From JADCCX01 sp051649305 (GTDB lineage Bacteria > Pseudomonadota > Alphaproteobacteria > Rhizobiales > Beijerinckiaceae), in contig JBOFGV010000019.1 of assembly GCA_051649305.1 (NCBI GenBank), positions 1 to 64,000 of the forward strand: a DNA stretch of 64,000 nucleotides, in the 5' to 3' direction. This document shows positions 58,813 through 64,000 of the stretch, in pieces. Within the stretch, counting starts at the first letter, position 1, and every line of letters begins with the position of its first letter. A program made the translations under genes and the position numbers. The notes beneath the pieces are model-generated. The model did not search any database and had not been told where the DNA came from. It saw only the letters and a program-made list of their open reading frames with translations.

Positions 58813-59871
58813 TCAGCTGCGGCGGACGGTCAATGCTTTCCGGATGTCCTTGATGTCATCCAGCGCCTTGAGCGTTGCCGCACGGCCTGCGGCAATCGCC
58901 TCCTCCGCCCGGTGAAACTCGGACAGGCCAAGATTTCCGAGTTTGGGCGTGATGGTAATATCAGGCGGATCACCTGCAAGACGTGACCGCGCAATCCTGT
59001 CCTGCGTGATGTTGAAGGCATCGAGCATGACGCTCATGATTCCGGGCGCGCTGTCAGCAGGCTTTTCAGGAGCCGCAGCCCCTCCCCCGAAGGTGCGGCG
59101 CACGATGCTGGCCGCACCGTAAACAGGTGCCAGAAGACCACGATAGGCTTCGTCCTGTTCTACGCTCGGGAGCTGCGCGAGTTTCGCGTTATCGACCCCG
59201 TGCTCGTGGATAACACCGGAGCGGCCCAGCACATCAGTGTGCAGATTCACGGCAATGATCACCTCAGCCCCCAAAGCTCGCGCCACGGATACAGGCACAG
59301 GATTGGAAAGAGCACCGTCCATCAACCAGCGCCCACCGATGTTAACCGGCACGAAAATACCCGGCAATGCGTAGGAGGCGCGCATGGCATCGGCCAGTGG
59401 CCCACGCGTCAGCCAAACCTCATGACCGTGGCGAATTTCAGTGGCAACCGATGCAAACCGCACCGGCAGCTCTTCCACACGCATATCCTTGAGCCGCTCT
59501 TCAAGCTGCTTTCGCAACCGGTCTCCGCTCAAAAGGCCAGAACCTGTCAAATGCAGATCCATGAGGCTCAACATCGAGCGCTTGGTGAGGCTGCGGGCAA
59601 AAACTTCCAACTCTGCAAGCTTGCCAGCCGCCCATGAGCCGCCAACAACCGCACCAATCGACGTACCCGCAATCACCTGAGGCCTGATTCCTGCTTCATC
59701 GAGCTGCGCCAGAATGCCAATATGCGCCCAGCCGCGCGCCGCACCACCACCAAGCGCCAGACCGATAACGGGCGGAACCTCGTTGTTTTGCTGTGAAGGC
59801 TCATGCCAGGGCACAGCATCAGCTGCAGGACTTGGCGCGACAGGACGTGGTTTGGCTCCAAACATCATCAT
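58813..59871 (-). CDS. Patatin-like phospholipase (RssA/NTE-like)
   Basis: A 352-residue patatin-fold acyl hydrolase. LGGGAARGWAHIG (oxyanion loop, about 40-52), GTSIGAVVG (nucleophile G-x-S-x-G, about 68-76) and DGALSNPVP (catalytic Asp in D-G-[AG], about 185-193) are complete, so the enzyme should be active on acyl esters at the cytoplasmic face. The first 35 residues are a proline-rich leader. ATG at 59871 preferred because GGGGA lies just upstream; two further ATGs follow at once. Confidence 0.87.
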   Translation of the reverse strand: MMMFGAKPRPVAPSPAADAVPWHEPSQQNNEVPPVIGLALGGGAARGWAHIGILAQLDEAGIRPQVIAGTSIGAVVGGSWAAGKLAELEVFARSLTKRSMLSLMDLHLTGSGLLSGDRLRKQLEERLKDMRVEELPVRFASVATEIRHGHEVWLTRGPLADAMRASYALPGIFVPVNIGGRWLMDGALSNPVPVSVARALGAEVIIAVNLHTDVLGRSGVIHEHGVDNAKLAQLPSVEQDEAYRGLLAPVYGAASIVRRTFGGGAAAPEKPADSAPGIMSVMLDAFNITQDRIARSRLAGDPPDITITPKLGNLGLSEFHRAEEAIAAGRAATLKALDDIKDIRKALTVRRS

Positions 59872-59929
59872 GTTCCCCGATAAACGCACGGTTTACAGGA
59901 AAGACTACGACATGAGTGTGACCATTGCC

Positions 59930-60796
59930 CTAATGCTGGAGTCGCTTCAAGAATTCGAGTACAGCGGTGGTGAATGCGCCATTGCTGTCACCGGCTACCA
60001 TGTGGCGGGCGTCTTTCACGTCCACAAACTCTGAGCCTTTGGCGAGTCGTAAAATCTCTTCGGCCTGTTCCTGCTGCACCAATTCGCTTGCCTGCCCGCG
60101 CACCAGCAATGAGGGCACGGCAAGGGCTGCCGCAGCCTTGAGTGCAGTGTCCTCCACACCCCTGCGGTCGGTTTCAATCGGGCGTGGTCCATCCAGAAAC
60201 GCCGGGTCCCAATGCCAGTAATAGCGCCCGTTGTCGCGCAGGCGCAGGTTCTTGCGCAGGCCAGACAACGACCGTGGCTTGGGCCGATGCGGCAGATAAG
60301 CGGCGATGGATTCTGCCGCCTCCTCGACAGTGGCAAAACCAGCCGCTGCATTGCCACGCATGAAGCCTTGCACCGCGGCCACACCCTTGGGGTCCATGCG
60401 CGGTGTCACATCCACCAGCACGAGTGCCGCATAGGGATTGTCCGCATCAAGTGCTGAACCAATGAGCGAGGACAAACCACCAAGCGAAGCACCGACAACC
60501 ACCGGCTTTGCGCCAAACTTCCTGGTCAATTGCAGGGCAAGCGAGCGGCTGTCCGCTGCAAAGTCGAAGAAGGAATAGCCCAGATCCTGCGGTCGCCCGC
60601 TGTCACCATGGCCGCGTTGGTCAAAAGGAATGGCGCGAAATCCCGCCTTCGCCAGTGTCTGCGCCGTAGCCTGCCAGCTGTGGCGCGTTTGGCCACCACC
60701 GTGCAGAAACATCACGGGCCGGCCAGAGTTACCATAGACATCGCCGACAAGCTGAAGACCGGGAGATGTCTCAAAGGAAAGTGTCTCGGCGGTCAC
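59930..60796 (-). CDS. Alpha/beta hydrolase (first of a tandem pair)
   Basis: A 288-residue alpha/beta-hydrolase. FLHGGGQTRHSW (oxyanion, about 30-41), DQRGHGDS (about 59-66), VGASLGG (nucleophile elbow, about 97-103) and a late ARHMVAGD with the catalytic histidine are present. The substrate is unknown; the fold class includes epoxide hydrolases, haloperoxidase-like esterases and C-C hydrolases. The GTG start overlaps the stop of the other hydrolase gene by four bases, so the pair is an operon. Confidence 0.85.
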   Translation of the reverse strand: MTAETLSFETSPGLQLVGDVYGNSGRPVMFLHGGGQTRHSWQATAQTLAKAGFRAIPFDQRGHGDSGRPQDLGYSFFDFAADSRSLALQLTRKFGAKPVVVGASLGGLSSLIGSALDADNPYAALVLVDVTPRMDPKGVAAVQGFMRGNAAAGFATVEEAAESIAAYLPHRPKPRSLSGLRKNLRLRDNGRYYWHWDPAFLDGPRPIETDRRGVEDTALKAAAALAVPSLLVRGQASELVQQEQAEEILRLAKGSEFVDVKDARHMVAGDSNGAFTTAVLEFLKRLQH

Positions 60797-61578
60797 AGGC
60801 TGGCCTCTCCAGAAGCAACTTCTTCCAGAAACGCCAGCACAGCCTGCTTGTAGGCCTTGTCGCCAACAGCAAGGTTGTGGTCCCGACCGGGGATATCAAA
60901 CGCCTTGCCGCGTGGAAAGAGCGCAGCCAGCGCATGCGGATCACCGGCGATCGGATCATCTGTGCCGACACACACCAGAACCGGCACCTTGATCATGGCA
61001 GCTCCTGCCGATTTCAAGGTTTGCCGCGTGCCCCTGATGCAGGCGGCGAGCGCCCGCCGGTCGCTTTTGGTGGAATCAGCAAAGGCGCGGAACATGCGAC
61101 CCATCGGGTCCGTGACATCATCCAGCGACGGAGCTTCCAGAGCATCGGCAATGCCTGCAGGCAGACCTGCGCCCTCGATCAGACGATGGCCAAGCCCGCC
61201 GAGAATGGCCGAACGCACCAGATCAGGCCGCCCAAGACTCAAAAATGCCGTTATGCGCGCGCCCATGGAATAGCCCATGACATCGGCGCGTTTGATGCCG
61301 AGATGATCGAGCAGTGCCGCTGCATCCCCGGCCATGCGCTCGGTGGCATATTCAATGGCGGTGTAAAGCTTGGCGCTTTCGCCGTGCCCACGGTTATCCA
61401 GCATGATGACGCGACGCCCGGCGTGGGTCAGGGTTTTCACCCACAGCGTATTCACCCAGTTGACCGCGTGGTTGGAGGCAAAACCGTGAATGAGCAGGAT
61501 CGGCTCGTGCCTGTCCTCGCCCGTTGGGGCGACATCAAGATAGGCGATATCCACGCCTGCATTGGAGAAGATCTTCAT
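60793..61578 (-). CDS. Alpha/beta hydrolase (second of a tandem pair)
   Basis: A 261-residue alpha/beta-hydrolase, upstream partner of the previous gene. LLIHGFASNHAVNW (about 28-41), LDNRGHGES (about 60-68), MGYSMGARI (Ser nucleophile, about 100-108), DDPIAG (Asp, near 207) and RDHNLAV (His, near 232) form a full triad. It differs from its neighbour well beyond recent duplication. Function unknown. Confidence 0.86.
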   Translation of the reverse strand: MKIFSNAGVDIAYLDVAPTGEDRHEPILLIHGFASNHAVNWVNTLWVKTLTHAGRRVIMLDNRGHGESAKLYTAIEYATERMAGDAAALLDHLGIKRADVMGYSMGARITAFLSLGRPDLVRSAILGGLGHRLIEGAGLPAGIADALEAPSLDDVTDPMGRMFRAFADSTKSDRRALAACIRGTRQTLKSAGAAMIKVPVLVCVGTDDPIAGDPHALAALFPRGKAFDIPGRDHNLAVGDKAYKQAVLAFLEEVASGEASL

Positions 61579-61635
61579 GACCGTGGCGTAACGGTTTGAA
61601 CTGATTCAGACAATGGGGTGGTTGGAAGAGCGCCC

Positions 61636-62664
61636 TCAGGATGCAGCCAAAGTAGGCACAGTTCCTGTCCAGGGTATGCCACTCAACATCCTGTCGAGAA
61701 TAGCCATACGGACAGGGTTCGACAGTTCGACCTGACGAAAATATCCGGCATTTGGCAAGCTGTCGACGGACTCACACAGCTCTGAAAAACGCGGCAACGG
61801 ATTGAGGACCAGAATATCTGAATTGGCATCCAGCAACTTCCGGGCTGTCAGTGTGAACGGCTCTGTCTCCGCTTCCTTGTTCACCACATCGTTGCCAAGG
61901 GTAGCATGGGCAAACTTGCTCATGTCCTGCATCTGAATGCTCAGCACATCATGCTGCAGGGTGTCGCGTATATCATGGACAACAGACACCTGCGTGCCAA
62001 GGCTTTGGAGAAGAGCCATGGCCTCGCGCATAGGCGGATTGATGGGCACATCAGGCAGGGAGCAAAACGTGAATCGCTTGGGCGGTGTAATCCGCAGGAG
62101 CTTTACAAAAGAAACGGCAAAACGCGCGCGGCTGTCACATGACAAGGCAATGGAGAGCGTCTGCGGAGCACCTCTCAATCTGCAAATGGCATAGAGGTCT
62201 ATAAGGGCCTGCGTAGGGTGTTCATCAGCGCCGTTTCCTGCATTGATAACGGGCAAATAGCTCATGCGCGCCACTTTGTAGGGCAAGTCTTCCTGATGCG
62301 ACCGCACCACAATCAGGTCCGTATAGGCTTCGATGGTTCTGATATGGTCTTCCATCGATTCACCGGCCGCATTGCCGATACGCCCGCGTTCCGTGTCAAA
62401 GACATCAAGCGACTGGTGGCCCAGACGAGCAGCGGCAGCCTGAAAGCCCAGCCTTGTTCTTGTGCTGCGTTGATCAAACAAGGTCGCGAGCACCCTCGGT
62501 CGCGTGCGGACACGCGGTGCTGGCTCCTCCTCAACAGCCGGAGCATCACGCCGCAGTTCATTCCAGAACCGGTCTGCGCGCTCGAATATATCCTCGAGGT
62601 CATACAAGGACACCGCTTCTGCACTCAGAAGATCTTTGCCACTAGGGTAATTGGACTTCTGCAT
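61636..62664 (-). CDS. Aspartate/ornithine carbamoyltransferase-superfamily paralogue with altered active site
   Basis: A 342-residue protein of the transcarbamylase fold. The carbamoyl-phosphate motif RSTRTRLGF (about 66-74), HPTQALIDL (about 153-161) and NPLPRFSEL near the end are conserved. In aspartate carbamoyltransferase the 80s loop reads K-K-G-E-[ST] and supplies a catalytic Lys; here it is NAAGESMED. The Arg that binds aspartate in the R-V-Q segment is also not seen (LSIQMQDM). It is therefore probably not PyrB itself but a relative for another amine, or an inactive form. No pyrC or pyrI lies beside it. Confidence 0.78.
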   Translation of the reverse strand: MQKSNYPSGKDLLSAEAVSLYDLEDIFERADRFWNELRRDAPAVEEEPAPRVRTRPRVLATLFDQRSTRTRLGFQAAAARLGHQSLDVFDTERGRIGNAAGESMEDHIRTIEAYTDLIVVRSHQEDLPYKVARMSYLPVINAGNGADEHPTQALIDLYAICRLRGAPQTLSIALSCDSRARFAVSFVKLLRITPPKRFTFCSLPDVPINPPMREAMALLQSLGTQVSVVHDIRDTLQHDVLSIQMQDMSKFAHATLGNDVVNKEAETEPFTLTARKLLDANSDILVLNPLPRFSELCESVDSLPNAGYFRQVELSNPVRMAILDRMLSGIPWTGTVPTLAAS

Positions 62665-62699
62665 GTTGATATCTGAATATTACCAATCGTTGCGACTGA

Positions 62700-64000
62700 T
62701 CAAGCGACGTTTTTAGTGTTTTGGATCGCTTTAGCAGTCATGTCGCCAGAAATTTCTTTTGAATCAGGCCTGATCACCTTGACGCGATCATGCATTATTT
62801 CTGTGAAGGCAGAAGATGACATTGGCTTGGCAAAGACATAGCCCTGAATGCCGTGCAGGCTGAACTGACTCATGGTTGCGAGTTGTTCCTGCGTTTCAAT
62901 TCCTTCGACGATGATCAGAAGTTTGAGATCATGGGCAAGCTGGGTTATTGCCTTCATCAACGCCATGGCGCGTGAAGAAACAGCAATTTCACGACAGAAT
63001 GTCTTGTCAATTTTCAAGGTGTCTATGGGCAGCCACATCAGATAGCTGAGCGAGGAGAAGCCTGTCCCGAAGTCATCAAGAGCAATCTTGACGCCCCGGT
63101 CACGCAGTTTCTGCATGCGTTCGGAAATGGCTTTTTCGTCATCTATCAGAACAGATTCCGTGATTTCCAGTGTCAGACGACGAGGCTGAAGACCAGTTGT
63201 TCTCAAAACGGCGTCGACAATTGCGACAAGATCATAATCGCGATCAAATTGCTGAGCGGAGATATTGACTGTCACACCCATATTGGAGGGCCATGACATC
63301 GCTGTCCTCGCGGCTGTCTCAAGCGCCCATGTCCCCAGTGGCTTGATGAGACCCGTCCGCTCGGCAACCGGGATAAATTCGGCTGGGCTTACATTGCCAC
63401 GGGTTGGATGCGCCCAGCGCAGCAAGGCTTCGACATGAGTAACCGTGCCTGAACGTGGGCTGTAGATAGGCTGGAAGGCAAGTGAGAACTGCCCCAGACG
63501 CATGCCTTCTCGCATATCTGCCTCGAAAGCCAGCCGATCATCGTGTGCAGAGCGCAGTTCTGACGTGTAAAGGACACTGCGGTTACGACCATCCCCCTTG
63601 GCACAATAAAGGGCGATATCGACCCGCTTCAAGGCCTCTTCCATCGGCATGGCCGGATCCACCTCTGTCACACCAATGCTGACCGTGGTGCTGACGAGGT
63701 GACCGGAGATAGAGCATGGTACGCGCACTGCAGCAGCGATTCTGTCCGCAAGAAGAAGAGCTTCAGATGCCGGTCTTCTTGTCGCAATCATGAATTCATC
63801 ACCGCCGATCCTCGCGGCGACATCGCCCGGTGCCAGAAGGGGCGTCAGAATGGTGCTCATGGTCCGCAGCAGCGCATCGCCGACATCATGGCCCAATGTG
63901 TCATTAACCGTTTTAAAGTTGTCGACATCAACCGAAAGCAGGCTGAGCGTCTTGCCCTCATGTCCAATGGCATCAAGATCTTGCAGGAACCCGCGTCTGT
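62700..64000 (-). CDS. GGDEF-EAL c-di-GMP protein (5' end outside the window)
   Basis: The C-terminal 433 or so codons of a protein that continues past position 64000; the reading frame is open to the edge (RGFLQDLD, LSVDVDNFKTVND, GHDVGDALL). The GGDEF domain has RIGGDEFMIATR intact and DIALYCAKGDGRN after it. The EAL domain has HVEALLRWAHP, FIPVAERTG, LEITESVLI, ALDDFGTGFSSLSYL and KIDKTFC, so the catalytic set for c-di-GMP hydrolysis looks complete. The protein could make, degrade or sense c-di-GMP; sensor domains would be upstream. Possible partner of the PilZ and LapG-like proteins in this window. Confidence 0.9.
   Translation of the reverse strand, partial: RRGFLQDLDAIGHEGKTLSLLSVDVDNFKTVNDTLGHDVGDALLRTMSTILTPLLAPGDVAARIGGDEFMIATRRPASEALLLADRIAAAVRVPCSISGHLVSTTVSIGVTEVDPAMPMEEALKRVDIALYCAKGDGRNRSVLYTSELRSAHDDRLAFEADMREGMRLGQFSLAFQPIYSPRSGTVTHVEALLRWAHPTRGNVSPAEFIPVAERTGLIKPLGTWALETAARTAMSWPSNMGVTVNISAQQFDRDYDLVAIVDAVLRTTGLQPRRLTLEITESVLIDDEKAISERMQKLRDRGVKIALDDFGTGFSSLSYLMWLPIDTLKIDKTFCREIAVSSRAMALMKAITQLAHDLKLLIIVEGIETQEQLATMSQFSLHGIQGYVFAKPMSSSAFTEIMHDRVKVIRPDSKEISGDMTAKAIQNTKNVA

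Noticed and set aside
60766..61599. 277-codon plus-strand frame opposite the second alpha/beta hydrolase
   Set aside because: Antisense to a gene with a full catalytic triad; no motif of its own.
1..64000. CRISPR array or restriction/defence island
   Set aside because: No regularly spaced repeats, cas genes or toxin-antitoxin pairs were seen.

Overview
The window comes from an alphaproteobacterium, most likely of the order Hyphomicrobiales (Rhizobiales). This rests on family content, not on a search: a DUF3126 protein after cysE, DUF2336 and PF07310-type PAS proteins, two bacterial transglutaminase-like cysteine peptidases, TTAA-N7-TTAA (CtrA-type) boxes, and many GTG starts with 1-4 base gene overlaps. 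It is ordinary, densely coded chromosome with about 68 protein genes and two tRNA genes. I found no insertion sequence, prophage, integrase or CRISPR array.

Region by region. 1-9.1 kb: GNAT acetyltransferase, citramalate synthase (cimA), LOG-family protein, Atm1-type ABC exporter, MFS transporter, a repeat-built probably secreted protein, and phosphatidylserine decarboxylase (psd). 9.1-17.0 kb: a nitroreductase, then a LysR regulator divergent from a seven-gene operon encoding a complete succinate dehydrogenase/fumarate reductase-like complex (iron-sulfur subunit, two membrane subunits, flavoprotein) and a two-subunit class I fumarase/tartrate dehydratase whose subunit genes are separated by a TctC/Bug solute-binding protein. 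This looks like an inducible dicarboxylate catabolic module distinct from the TCA-cycle enzymes.

17.0-28.1 kb: a surface-polysaccharide locus bracketed by tRNA-Gly(UCC) and tRNA-Thr(UGU). It encodes CDP-glucose synthesis (rfbF), 4,6-dehydration (rfbG), a 3,5-epimerase, a reductase-like SDR, two glycosyltransferases, three methyltransferase-type proteins (CmcI, TylF, FkbM), a Wzx-type flippase and one unrecognised protein. No RfbH is seen, so the expected sugar is a CDP-6-deoxyhexose, probably O-methylated after transfer.

28.1-45.4 kb: two chemoreceptors, a Tat-exported metallo-beta-lactamase-fold enzyme behind a perfect palindrome, NAD kinase, a receiver/HPt pair, an M20 peptidase, a transglycosylase/DUF2336 pair, a MaoC/CitE-type pair, a flavin reductase, an Lrp-like domain with aspartate dehydrogenase, and a Tat-exported intradiol-like protein with a ferric-reductase-like membrane protein. 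45.7-64 kb: thrS, yidD, SufU-like scaffold, folE, hisI, a catalytically odd crotonase, cysE, gamma-carbonic anhydrase, the duplicated transglutaminase-like peptidases, PilZ and PAS proteins, a probable small RNA, a rhomboid protease, CBS protein, patatin, two alpha/beta hydrolases, a divergent aspartate carbamoyltransferase paralogue and a GGDEF-EAL protein cut by the window end.

The best candidates for something undescribed are the LysR/SDH-like/fumarase/Bug operon, the CDP-6-deoxyhexose locus with its unknown protein, the structured RNA ahead of the rhomboid gene, and several enzymes that keep a fold but lack key residues.
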